Assembly (NCBI RefSeq): GCF_010731715.1
Contig: NZ_AP022587.1
Location: 3,844,001-3,908,000, forward strand
Direction: 5' to 3'
Origin: Mycobacterium stomatepiae
GTDB taxonomy: Bacteria > Actinomycetota > Actinomycetes > Mycobacteriales > Mycobacteriaceae
DNA: 64,000 nt
In this document: one piece after another, positions 25,665 to 34,761 of the stretch
Layout of the letters: every line of letters begins with the position of its first letter
Numbering within the stretch: the stretch's first letter is position 1
The notes under the pieces: model-generated
What the model was told of the DNA's origin: nothing
The model's input: only the letters and a program-made list of their open reading frames with translations
The model's database searches: none
Translations under genes and position numbers: made by a program

Positions 25665-28600
25665 CAGCTTCCCTCCCTGTTCTGCCCGTGTGGCGGGGCC
25701 TCGTCCTCCAGCACGTCCCAGACGGCCTCGGTCACTCGTACATTGTCCGTCTCGACCGTGGCACCCGCGCGAGACTGGTACTCCTCGATCAACCGCAGCA
25801 GATCCGCGCCTTGCGGCCGCCGGCCCGGTCGAATGTCGCAGGACCCGGCCTTGGACTCCTGGATCTGCACGTTGGGATCCAGCGTCACACCCAGCAGGTC
25901 GTTGGCGGCGTCCCCGCTCACCACCGCGTCGCTGCCCACACCCCAGTGATACGGCAACCCGATCTGATGCACGGTGTGCCCGCCGATGACCAGCGGATTC
26001 ATCCGCTCGGTGACCAGCACGCGCGCCTCGATCGCGGCGCGCGGCGAGATGAGGGTGGCCCAGCCGTAGGGTTCGAGCCCGCGTTCGGCGGCCAGCTCCG
26101 GGGAGACCTCGCAGAACATCTCCGGCTGCAACTCGGACAGGTACGGCAGCCACCGGCTCATGCCGCCCGCGGTGTGGTGCTCGGTGAGCCGGTAGGTGGT
26201 GAACACGTATGGGTACACATCGGCGCCGGGGTCACCCGCGCTCGGCGCACTCAGATTGTCCTTGCGCGGGAAGATGATTCGCGACGGATTCTGCTGTTGG
26301 GGGTACAACGCGTTGGTGACCGGCGATTCTTGCGGCTCATAGTGCGTGGGCAGCGGCCCGTCGACCACACCCGTGGGTGCGAACAGCCATCCCTTACCGT
26401 CGGCCTGCATGACGAACGGGTCGTCACCGGCTAGCGCGGCCGGTCCGCCGAGCGCGGGGTCGGGTCGGCTTCCCGGCGCGCGGTCGACGGGGAAGTCGGG
26501 CACATCGTCGCCGACCCAGCGCCCCTGCTCGGGGTCCCACCAGATGTAGCGCTTGCGCTCGCTCCACGGCTTGCCGTCGGGGTCGGCCGAGGCGCGGTTG
26601 TACAGAATCCTGCGGTCGGCCGGCCACGCCCATCCCCACTCCGACTGGCTCGGACCGTCGCCGCCGTGCGGGACGCGGCGGGCGGCCTGGTTGACGCCGT
26701 GCGCGTATACCCCGGCATAGATCCAGCACCCGGCCGCGGTCGACCCGTCGGCACGCAGCTCGGTGAACGACGACACCGGCTTGCCGGCATCGGAGCCGGT
26801 GAGGTGGCGACCGTTGTATTCGGCGAGCACCGCCTCGCCGTCGATGTCACCGTGCTCGTCGGTCGGGTAGTCCCACGTCAGGTCCAGCAACGGGCGGTCG
26901 CGCTCATCGGTCGAACCCGCCAGGCGTGCCCTGATCCGTTTGCCCAGCTCGTAGAAGAACTCGCATTCGCTTTGGCACTGGCCGGGCGGCTCGAGTGCCT
27001 TGTGCCGCCACTGAATCAGCCGCTGCGTCTGGGTGAAGGTGCCCGCCTTCTCGACGTGCGTGGCCGCCGGGAAGAAGAACACCTCCGTCTCGATGTCCTC
27101 GGTCTTGAGTTCGCCCGAGGCGATTTCGGGGCCGTCCTTCCACCAGGTGGCCGACTCGATCATGTTGATGTCTCGCACCACGAGCCATTTCAGGTGCGCC
27201 ATGCCGAGCCGCTGCATCCGGCCGTGGGCCGATCCGACTGCCGGGTTCTGGCCCAGCAGGAAGTAGCCCTCCACCTCGTCGTCGAGCATGCCCATCACGG
27301 TCTGGTAGGTCCCGTGCGGTCCGGACAGCCGCGGCAGGTAGTCGAAGGCCCAGTCGTTGTCCTCGCGGGCGGCATCACCCCACCAGGCCTTGAGCAGGCT
27401 GACGGTGTAGGCATCGGCGTTGGCCCAGAAGCCTTTCTGTTTCTTGGACCCGACCGCGTCGAGGTAGTCGGCAAGGGTGTCGTGGGTACCCGCCTTGGGC
27501 ATCGGCAGGTAGCCGGGCAGCAGGTTGAACAACGTGGGAATGTCGGTGGAGCCCTGGATGCTGGCGTGGCCGCGCAGCGCCATGATGCCGCTGCCCGGGC
27601 GTCCCACGTTACCCATCAACAACTGCAAAATTGTTGCGGTGCGGATGAATTGGGCACCCAGGGTGTGCTGGGTCCATCCGACGGCGTAGGCGAAGCAGGT
27701 GGTGCGCTCACGACCGGAGTTCTCGACGATGGAGCGGGCGAGATAGTCGAAATCGGCGAGGCTGATACCGCAAAGATCGCGCACCATCTCCGGCGTGTAG
27801 CGCGCGTAGTGCCGCTTGAGGATCTGGAAGACCGTCCGCGGGTGTTGCAGCGTTTCGTCGCGCTGCACCCTCGCGTGCGCCAGCGGCGGGCCGCCCATCC
27901 CGTGCTGATCGCCTGCCGCCCGGGCCGAGGCGTCGGCACCGTGCTCGGGATCCGAGTCCCCGTGTTCGGCATACGCCCACGACGACGGGTCGTACTGCCC
28001 GGTCTCGGGATCGAGGCCGGAGAAGAGGCCGCCGAGATCTTCGGCGTCCCGGAAGTTCTCGTTGATCAGCGTGGCCGCGTTGGTGTAGGCGACGACGTAC
28101 TCCTTGAACCACAGGTCGTTTGTGATCACGTGGTTGATCAGGGCACCCAGCAGCACGACATCCGAGCCCGCCCGGATCGGGACGTGCTTGTCGGCCACCG
28201 CCGAGGTCCGGGTGAAGCGCGGATCGACGTGAATCAGCCGCGCCCCACGGGCTTTGGCCTCCTCGACCCACTGGAATCCCACCGGATGGCACTCGGCCAT
28301 GTTGGAACCCTGGATGATGATGCAATCCGCGTTGGCCATGTCTTGCAGTGATTGGGTGGCGCCGCCGCGCCCGAAGGAAGCTCCCAGACCGGGAACCGTG
28401 GAGCTGTGTCAAATACGAGCTTGGTTCTCGATCTGGATCGCGCCCGCGGCCGTGAAAAGCTTCTTGATGAGGTAGTTCTCTTCGTTGTCCAGGGTCGCAC
28501 CGCCCAGCGCCGCGATGCCCATGGTGCGGCGCAGCAGGTTGCCCTTCTTGTCGATGTCCTGCCAGGTATTGCGGCGCGACTCGAGGAAGCGATCGGCCAC

Positions 28601-28990
28601 CATGTCGATGGCGGTGTTCAGGTCGAGGCGCTCCCATTCGGCCGCCCGCGGGGCGCGGTAGAGCACCTCGAGCTGGCGGCCCGGCGAGTTGACCAGTTGC
28701 TCGCTCGCCGACCCCTTGGGGCATAACCGGCCCCGCGAGATCGGCGAGTCGGGATCGCCCTCGATCTGAACGACCTTCTCGTCCTTGACGAACACCTTTT
28801 GGCCGCAGCCGACCGCGCAGTACGGGCACACGCTTTGCACGACCCGGTCGGCGGTCGTGGTGCGCGGTGCGATCGCACGGGTCTGCTTGGAAGTCACCGC
28901 CGGCCCGCGACCGAATGCGTCTCCCGATCGCAGCTGACGGAGCACGGGCCATTCGAGGAAGATCTTGGGCGAGGGCAGCTTCGGAGCCAT
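25664..28990 (-). CDS. fdhA: Selenocysteine-containing formate dehydrogenase, catalytic subunit
   Basis: 1108 residues counting selenocysteine at 194. The frame is interrupted only by TGA at 28409-28411, exactly where the family has Sec or Cys: NQARI-U-HSSTVPGLGASFGRG. The N-terminal [4Fe-4S] site has Cys55, Cys58, Cys62 and Cys90 (CPYCAVGC ... LCPKG). Molybdopterin-binding domains follow (IQGSNMAECHPVGF, MGNVGRPGSGIMALRGH) and the C-terminal MopB domain (HQIGLPYHWG). It oxidises formate to CO2. A SECIS-like hairpin lies just after the UGA, and all sel genes lie within 10 kb. A classical twin-arginine signal is not evident, so cytoplasmic-side action is possible. Ordinary gene callers will split this gene at the UGA. 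Confidence 0.97.
28379..28411 (-). promoter_or_regulatory. Sec UGA codon and SECIS-like hairpin in fdhA
   Basis: After UGA (28411-28409) the message continues through CGGUU and then folds CCC-GGUCU-GGG (28393-28383). An outer AGCU/AGCU helix closes the element (28405-28402 with 28382-28379). The GGUCU apical loop with its G-U is the feature SelB reads in the E. coli formate dehydrogenase SECIS. Folding was done by eye. Confidence 0.85.
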
Positions 28991-29051
28991 GGCTCGAAGC
29001 CTAGTGGGATGCGTTTACCGGTGCGCGCCGGTCACCGGCCGGCAGAGCCGG

Positions 29052-29073
29052 CCCATTGGCCGCCCATTGGCCG
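29052..29073. repeat. Perfect 11-bp tandem duplication upstream of the DUF1707 gene
   Basis: Two copies of CCCATTGGCCG end to end, 14 bp before the ATG at 29088. It lies between divergent fdhA and the DUF1707 gene, in the promoter or leader. Confidence 0.6.
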
Positions 29074-29087
29074 CCGGGCCTCTTACC

Positions 29088-29939
29088 ATGTTTGCTGTGG
29101 TCAGCGACAATCTCCGGGCTACCGACGACGATCGCAACAACACCTGCGAGGCACTCGACGCAGCCCTCGGCGACGGCCAACTGTCGACCGAAGAACACCG
29201 CGAGCGAGTGAGCGCCGCAACCAAGGCAACCACCCTCGGCGAATTGCAGTCGCTGGTCTCGGATTTGCAGGTGCATCCCCTCCCGGTCTCGGCTCCGGGC
29301 GCACCGTCAAGCACCCGCATCCGGGCTCTTTGGATCGTGGTCACGGCGGCCTTGACGCTTACGCTGCTGGGCGCCGGTATCGCCTGGACATTCCAGCGCG
29401 GCGCATCTTCGCCCTCCGCGGTGAATCCCGCCCCGGCACCGAGCAGCACCGCCGACAGCACAGGCTCGGCGGCCACCAGCAGCACAAGTACCCCGCCCAC
29501 CCCACTGCTGACATTCAGCGGGGTGACGGGCGTATTGGCGCAGATGCGCACCCAGTTCGGCGACACGCTCGGCTATCAGCTGAACATCTACCAAGAACAG
29601 GTGGTCGTCATCCGTCCGGACACCGCCAACGCGCACAAGATCGTGACCTGGGTCTACCGCGACGGCAGTTGGATGAGCCTCGGCCCGACCCCTTCCCCCT
29701 TACCGGGCTCGGCAGTCGGTGACCTCGGCAAATTCGACGTGCAGGCGGTACTCGGTGTGGTGCAGCAAGCACCCCAGAGTCTGCGCATCTACGACGCCAA
29801 CAGAATCTTCCTCACCATCGAGTCCCATAAGGATGGTTCGCTGGGCTTGCGCATCCACGTCTCCGATGGGTCGCTGAGCGGGTCCATCGCACTCGACACG
29901 GACGGCCGCGTCACACAAATTTCGCCTCCGGCGCGCTGA
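29088..29939 (+). CDS. DUF1707 (SHOCT-like) membrane-anchored protein
   Basis: 283 residues. Residues about 7-60 are a DUF1707 domain (TDDDRNNTCEALDAALGDG, LSTEEHRERV, TTLGELQSLVSDL), found in many actinobacterial membrane proteins. A single membrane helix follows (about 80-100). Then comes a Ser/Thr/Pro-rich linker and an extracellular domain of about 150 residues, which I do not recognise. ATG 29088 is chosen over upstream starts that lie in the fdhA promoter; GTG 29097 is also possible. Function unknown. It diverges from fdhA. Confidence 0.8.
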   Translation: MFAVVSDNLRATDDDRNNTCEALDAALGDGQLSTEEHRERVSAATKATTLGELQSLVSDLQVHPLPVSAPGAPSSTRIRALWIVVTAALTLTLLGAGIAWTFQRGASSPSAVNPAPAPSSTADSTGSAATSSTSTPPTPLLTFSGVTGVLAQMRTQFGDTLGYQLNIYQEQVVVIRPDTANAHKIVTWVYRDGSWMSLGPTPSPLPGSAVGDLGKFDVQAVLGVVQQAPQSLRIYDANRIFLTIESHKDGSLGLRIHVSDGSLSGSIALDTDGRVTQISPPAR

Positions 29940-29950
29940 GCCAGGCTCCG

Positions 29951-30838
29951 CTACGTGATCGACGCGGCGTAGATCTGGTCGATATTCGAGCCGAGCTTCG
30001 CGTCGAATTCCGCGTCGCTTTGCTGTGCGGTCAATCCCTCGGTCAGGGCGCGCGAGAAACTGGCGATCAGACCATGATTGCGGTCCAGGATTCGGCAGCT
30101 CTCCGCCAGGCTGTAGCCGCCGGACAGCGCGACCACCCGCAGCACCCGGGGATGACCGATCAGCGGCGCGTAAAGATTTTCTTCGTCCGGCAACGTCAGC
30201 TTGAGCATGACCCGCTGGGCGCCGGGCAGCTCATCGAGCTTGGCGCTGATCGCCGACACCAGCAGGCTGTCCGCCTTGGCTTTGTCGGGACTCTTGATGC
30301 TGACCTCGGGCTCGATAATCGGCATCAGTCCGGCCGCGGCGATTTTGTCCGCGTACTCGAATTGCTGGTCGACGATGGCCTTGATACCCGCCTCGTTGGG
30401 CTCCTGGATGAACGAGCGCATCTTGGTGCCAAAAATGCCCTTCTCGACGGCCCGCTCCAACAGGCCGTCGAGCTTGGTCATCTCCTTCATCAGCTGCACC
30501 CCGTTTTCGGCGTCCGCCAGCCCCTGGTCGACCTTCACGAACGGCACGATGTGCTTTTGCTTCCACAAAAACGCCGCGGAGTCCTCGCCGTTGATAGCCC
30601 GGTCCATGGTCTGCTCGAACAGGATGGTCGCGATGACCTTCTCGCCGGTGAAGCTGGGGCTCGTGATCAACCGCGAGCGCATCTGGTGGATCAGGTCGAA
30701 CATCTGCTTGTCGCTGTGGTAGGCATTGTCTTCAATCCCGTACAGCTTCAAGGCTTTTGGCGTGCTGCCGCCGCTTTGGTCCAGCGCCGCGATAAAGCCG
30801 TGGCCCGTGGCCATCACGTCGTGCTGTTCTTCGTTCAC
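29951..30838 (-). CDS. Class I fructose-bisphosphate aldolase
   Basis: 295 residues, close in size and motifs to the staphylococcal class I aldolase. GFIAALDQSGGSTPKAL (14-30) opens the barrel. The Schiff-base Lys is K213 in VMLKLTLPDEENLY. GGYSLAESCRIL is near the phosphate site. It splits fructose 1,6-bisphosphate to triose phosphates without metal. Mycobacteria also have a class II aldolase, so this is a second enzyme type. Start GTG 30838 has GAGGGA upstream. It is convergent with the DUF1707 gene (11 bp gap). Confidence 0.92.
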   Translation of the reverse strand: MNEEQHDVMATGHGFIAALDQSGGSTPKALKLYGIEDNAYHSDKQMFDLIHQMRSRLITSPSFTGEKVIATILFEQTMDRAINGEDSAAFLWKQKHIVPFVKVDQGLADAENGVQLMKEMTKLDGLLERAVEKGIFGTKMRSFIQEPNEAGIKAIVDQQFEYADKIAAAGLMPIIEPEVSIKSPDKAKADSLLVSAISAKLDELPGAQRVMLKLTLPDEENLYAPLIGHPRVLRVVALSGGYSLAESCRILDRNHGLIASFSRALTEGLTAQQSDAEFDAKLGSNIDQIYAASIT

Positions 30839-31077
30839 TGCGGTCCCTCCGTCGTGGCTCGATCCGGGCACCGCGGGCCCGGTGCTGGGCACCCCTGGTC
30901 CCAGCATTGCGCACCGGCAGCCTTGTGCCTACAGCAACTTCGACTATCGCCGGAATGCCGCGCCGCCGACGACTCGGCCGCGCCTATTGACTGAGGGTAT
31001 CGGCATATGTGACGATTTTGTCAGGCTCTGTTCGCTATGCGGAGAAACGGCTCAGCCGGGCAGCTAAGAGATTCCTC

Positions 31078-32268
31078 ATGAGCAACGGGCCCAAGGGTGT
31101 AGCCGCCTACCGGCACAGCATCTACAGCCGCGCCGCGCTGCTCGACCCCTACCCGCACTATCGGCGACTGCGCGACGCCGGCCCGGTGGTCTGGCTGCAC
31201 GGCCACCGGGTCTACGCACTGCCGCGCTACGCCGAGTGCAAAGCCACGCTGCGCAACGACGCGGCATTCATCTCCGGACGCGGTGTCGCGCTCAACCCGT
31301 TCAGCAACCGACTCTCTCGCGGCACCACGCTCAACAGTGCCGGCACCGAACACGATCGACGCCGCAAGCTGCTCGCTCACCGGCTGCTGGCCCGGGCGCT
31401 GCGCTCCGTCGGTGAGGCCATCGAAAAGCAGGCAGATGCCGTCGTCGACGCCGCCGTACGACGCGCCCACGTCGACGCTGTCGCCGATTTGGCGACGGCC
31501 CTGCCGCTGGCCATTGTCCCCGACCTCGTGGGCTGGCCGCGCGATCAACGTAAGCACCTGATCGACTGGGCCGGCGCCACGTTCGACATCCTCGGACCAC
31601 TCAATTGGCAAGCCATCAAAGCGACTCCACGCAGCATGCAGATGCTGCTGTTCGCCCGTCGTGTGGTGCGGCAACGCACCGTCCTGGACGGAAGCATGGC
31701 CCACGAATTGCTCTGCGCCGCCGACGCCGGGCAGCTGAGCTACGACGATTGCTCGGCCCTGATGATTGATTACATCGCCCCGTCCCTGGACACGACGATC
31801 AGTGCCATCTCCAACGCCCTGTATCTGCTGGCTACGCACCCCGAACAGTGGCGCCTACTCAAAGAGGAACCCGGACTGATCCCCAATGCCGTCAACGAAG
31901 TAATCCGCTACGAATCGCCGCTGCGCGCCTTCGCCCGCCAGGTATGCCGCGACACCGAGATCGCCGGCACGCAGATACCTGCCGGGTCACGGGTTGTGGT
32001 CATGTACGCGTCGGCCAACCGTGACGAAAACGAGTGGGACAGACCCGAAATCTTTGACATCCGCCGCGACGCAGGCCGCCATATCGGTTTCGGCCACGGC
32101 ACGCACGCCTGCGCCGGTCAGGGACTATCCAGAATGGAAACCGCCGCGATTTTGCGTGCGGTGGTGGAACAAGTGGACCGTATCGATGTGGTCGGGCAAC
32201 CGGTCTGGGCCGTGAACAACATCATCCGCCGACATCGATACCTTCCCCTCAAGCTGACTCCGGCCTGA
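31078..32268 (+). CDS. Cytochrome P450
   Basis: 396 residues. Heme-binding FGHGTHACAGQGLSRME has Cys345. The ExxR motif is in NEVIRYESPLR. The oxygen-binding I-helix reads IAPSLDTTISA, so the acidic-alcohol pair becomes Asp-Thr in a SLDTT context where AGxDTT is usual. Start ATG 31078 is preferred; the frame is open from 31009. A TetR gene follows 100 bp downstream on the same strand. The substrate is unknown. The P450 CYP family cannot be named safely from motifs alone. Confidence 0.92.
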   Translation: MSNGPKGVAAYRHSIYSRAALLDPYPHYRRLRDAGPVVWLHGHRVYALPRYAECKATLRNDAAFISGRGVALNPFSNRLSRGTTLNSAGTEHDRRRKLLAHRLLARALRSVGEAIEKQADAVVDAAVRRAHVDAVADLATALPLAIVPDLVGWPRDQRKHLIDWAGATFDILGPLNWQAIKATPRSMQMLLFARRVVRQRTVLDGSMAHELLCAADAGQLSYDDCSALMIDYIAPSLDTTISAISNALYLLATHPEQWRLLKEEPGLIPNAVNEVIRYESPLRAFARQVCRDTEIAGTQIPAGSRVVVMYASANRDENEWDRPEIFDIRRDAGRHIGFGHGTHACAGQGLSRMETAAILRAVVEQVDRIDVVGQPVWAVNNIIRRHRYLPLKLTPA

Positions 32269-32347
32269 AAATTGCCCGCCAGATCGATACCCGCGCCGGG
32301 TAGAGGTCATGGATGAATACGCGCGACGACTATTTGCCAACCCTACG

Positions 32348-32367
32348 GTGAGTGAGTACTCTCTCAC
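32348..32367. promoter_or_regulatory. Near-perfect palindromic TetR operator
   Basis: GTGAGTGAGTACTCTCTCAC matches its own reverse complement at 18 of 20 positions and ends one base before ATG 32369. It is the probable binding site of the TetR protein it precedes, and argues for the start at 32369. Confidence 0.75.
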
Positions 32368-32368
32368 C

Positions 32369-32980
32369 ATGCCCGACTCGGGACGCGATCGACTGCTGGC
32401 GGAGGCGTTGAAGCTTTTCGCCGCCAAGGGCTATGCGGCGACGTCGGTCGCCGACATCCAGCGGGCGTCCGGTCTAGCGCCCGGATCGGGCGCGTTGTAC
32501 AAGCACTTCGCCTCCAAGCGAGAACTGCTGGAGGCGGCGGTCACCCAACGGATCGACAGCATTGTGGCCGCGCGAGAGCAGTTCGACGCCGGGCAGCCGG
32601 GCAGTGTCGAGCAGGCGGTGCGCACCGCGGGTCAGCTGATCTGGAGCAACCTGCACCAGAGCGAGGATTTGCTCAAGGTCATGCTGCGCGAACCCGAAGA
32701 GCTCGGCGATCTCGACGAGAAGACCTGGCAGGTGATCACCGACAACGCCTATCAGCGATTCGCCGACGAGCTAGCCGCCGCCAATCGGTCGGGCCGCACG
32801 AACATTCCCGATCCCGAGGCCGCCGCGGCCGTGGCGATCGCTTCCTTGTCCCACGCGGCCACGCTGCGGGCGCTGTCCGGTCGGTTACCGGGCAACGTCG
32901 ATCAGGATCGCTATTTCGAGGCCTGGGTCACCCAGACGGTCAGCTTTCTCGCGCAGCACACCATCCCAAGAAACCCCTAG
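32369..32980 (+). CDS. TetR/AcrR family transcriptional regulator
   Basis: 203 residues from ATG 32369. HTH: RDRLLAEALKLFAAKGY, then TSVADIQRASGLAPGSGALYKHF, cited by its core GLAPGSGALYKHF. An earlier start at 32309 would place the operator inside the gene, so the shorter form is chosen. A leaderless or short-leader message is likely. It is 37 bp upstream of a frameshifted acyl-CoA dehydrogenase gene and 100 bp downstream of a P450, so these two are the candidate targets. Confidence 0.88.
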   Translation: MPDSGRDRLLAEALKLFAAKGYAATSVADIQRASGLAPGSGALYKHFASKRELLEAAVTQRIDSIVAAREQFDAGQPGSVEQAVRTAGQLIWSNLHQSEDLLKVMLREPEELGDLDEKTWQVITDNAYQRFADELAAANRSGRTNIPDPEAAAAVAIASLSHAATLRALSGRLPGNVDQDRYFEAWVTQTVSFLAQHTIPRNP

Positions 32981-33017
32981 AAGTTCAAGCGCATCAACCT
33001 ATTCCAGGAGTAGAGCC

Positions 33018-34228
33018 ATGACTTTTTCCATGCAACTGAGCGACGACGTCATCGAGGTACGCGATTGGGTGCACCAGTTCGCGGCCGAGACCATCCGGCC
33101 AGCGGCGGCCGAATGGGATGAACGAGAAGAGACGCCCTGGCCGGTGATCCAGGAGGCCGCGAAGGTGGGCCTCTACTCCCCCGACTTCTTCGCGCAGCAG
33201 GCCGCCGAGCCGACGGGCCTGGGCTTTCTGACCGCGTTCGAGGAGATGTTCTGGGGCGACGCGGGCATCGCGCTGTCCATCATGGGGACCGGGCTGGCCG
33301 CAGCGGCGTTGGCGGGCAACGGAACTCCCGAACAGCTCGGTGAGTACTTACCCGAGATGTTCGGCACACCGGGCGACCCCAAACTCGGCGCGTTCTGCTC
33401 GTCGGAGCCCGACGCGGGTTCTGACGTCGGCGCCATCCGCACCCGCGCTCGTTTCGACGAGGCGACGCGTGAGTGGGTGCTGAACGGCACGAAAACCTGG
33501 GCGACCAACGGCGGCATCGCCAATGTGCACATCGTGGTGGCGTCGGTCTATCCGGAGCTGGGTACCCGCGGTCAGGTGTCGTTCGTCATTCCGCCCGAGA
33601 CCAAGGGTCTGTCGCAGGGACAGAAATTCAAGAAGCACGGGATCCGCGCGTCGCACACCGCCGCGGTGGTGCTCGACAACGTGCGGCTACCCGAGGACTG
33701 CATTCTCGGCGGTCACGAGAAATTCGAAGCCCGCATTGCCCGGCTCAAGTCCGGCGCCTCGGCGGGTGGTCAGGCGGCACTGAAGACCTTCGAGCGCACC
33801 CGGCCCACCGTCGGCGCGATGGCCGTGGGCGTGGCCCGGGCCGCCTACGAGTACGCGCTCGAATACGCCTGCCAGCGCGAGCAATTCGGCCGCAAGATCG
33901 GCGAGTTCCAAGCGGTGGTGTTCAAGCTCGCCGACATGAAGAGCCGCGTCGATGCCGCGCGGCTGCTGGTGTGGCGGGCCGGCTGGATGGCACGCAACAA
34001 CCAGACTTCGACTCCGCCGAGGGCTCGATGGCCAAGCTGGTCGCCAGCGAGGCCGCCGTCTATGTGACCGACGAGGCCATCCAGATCCTGGGCGGCAACG
34101 GCTATACCCGCGACTACCCGGTGGAGCGGATGCACCGCGACGCGAAGATCTTCACCATCTTCGAGGGCACCAGCGAGATCCAGCGCCTGGTGATATCCCG
34201 GGCGCTCACCGGGCTGCCTATCCGTTAG
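33018..34228 (+). pseudogene. fadE: Acyl-CoA dehydrogenase with a single frameshift
   Basis: About 403 residues if repaired. The N-terminal 330 residues are intact ([53 protein letters not shown]). Near 34008, after WMARNNQ, the frame changes. The other frame resumes with [17 protein letters not shown], the catalytic-Glu loop [19 protein letters not shown] and the end at 34228. The first frame alone stops at 34067 and would lack the last helices and the FAD contact. One missing base explains it. RBS CAGGAG is well placed before ATG 33018. A recent mutation or a sequence error cannot be told apart here. Confidence 0.85.
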
Positions 34229-34238
34229 GTTTAACGCC

Positions 34239-34649
34239 ATGAAACGAGCGGTCGTCGCGGCAATCCTTTTCGGTGGCTGCTATACGGGAATGCCGGCGGC
34301 CACCGCGGACAAACCCGCGTGTTCGGCGACGGAGTGCACGTTCTTGTCTCCGTCCCGCAACATCAGCTGCGAAGTGAACTACCAGCGGGCTGGACTCTCC
34401 GACGACGCCTATTGCCAAACGATGAACCCGCCGCAATCCGTCCAACTGTCCGCCACCGGCGTCGTCACCCCATGTAAGGGGACGTCCTGTCTGGGCAACC
34501 CAGCGGAAGACACCCCCACCCTCGGCTACGACCAAACCGCCGGCGTCGGACCCTTCACCTGCACATCGAAGCCCGACGGCGTGACCTGCACCGTGTCCTC
34601 GGGCAAGGGGTTCACCATCTCCAACGCGGGGATTACCCCCGTCGGGTGA
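34239..34649 (+). CDS. Secreted DUF6636-like cysteine-rich protein
   Basis: 136 residues. A signal peptide (MKRAVVAAILFGGCYTGMPA) with cleavage near ATA-DK is followed by a mature part with about eight Cys. It carries FLSPSRNISCEVNY and GFTISNAG, the motifs of the actinobacterial DUF6636 family (S-x-N-I-x-C and G-x-G-F). Function unknown. The fold seems compact and disulfide bonded. A related protein is encoded at 61629-62039. It starts 10 bp after the fadE pseudogene. Confidence 0.8.
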   Translation: MKRAVVAAILFGGCYTGMPAATADKPACSATECTFLSPSRNISCEVNYQRAGLSDDAYCQTMNPPQSVQLSATGVVTPCKGTSCLGNPAEDTPTLGYDQTAGVGPFTCTSKPDGVTCTVSSGKGFTISNAGITPVG

Positions 34650-34761
34650 TCCGGGCTTCGCTTTTCGTCCCTTTCTCGCCCTAAATCGTCCTAACCTGAA
34701 CGACTCTCAGCGCTAGCGTCGAAATCCTTCGGGAAAGAGTTAGCGGCGGAAGGGCCACGTC

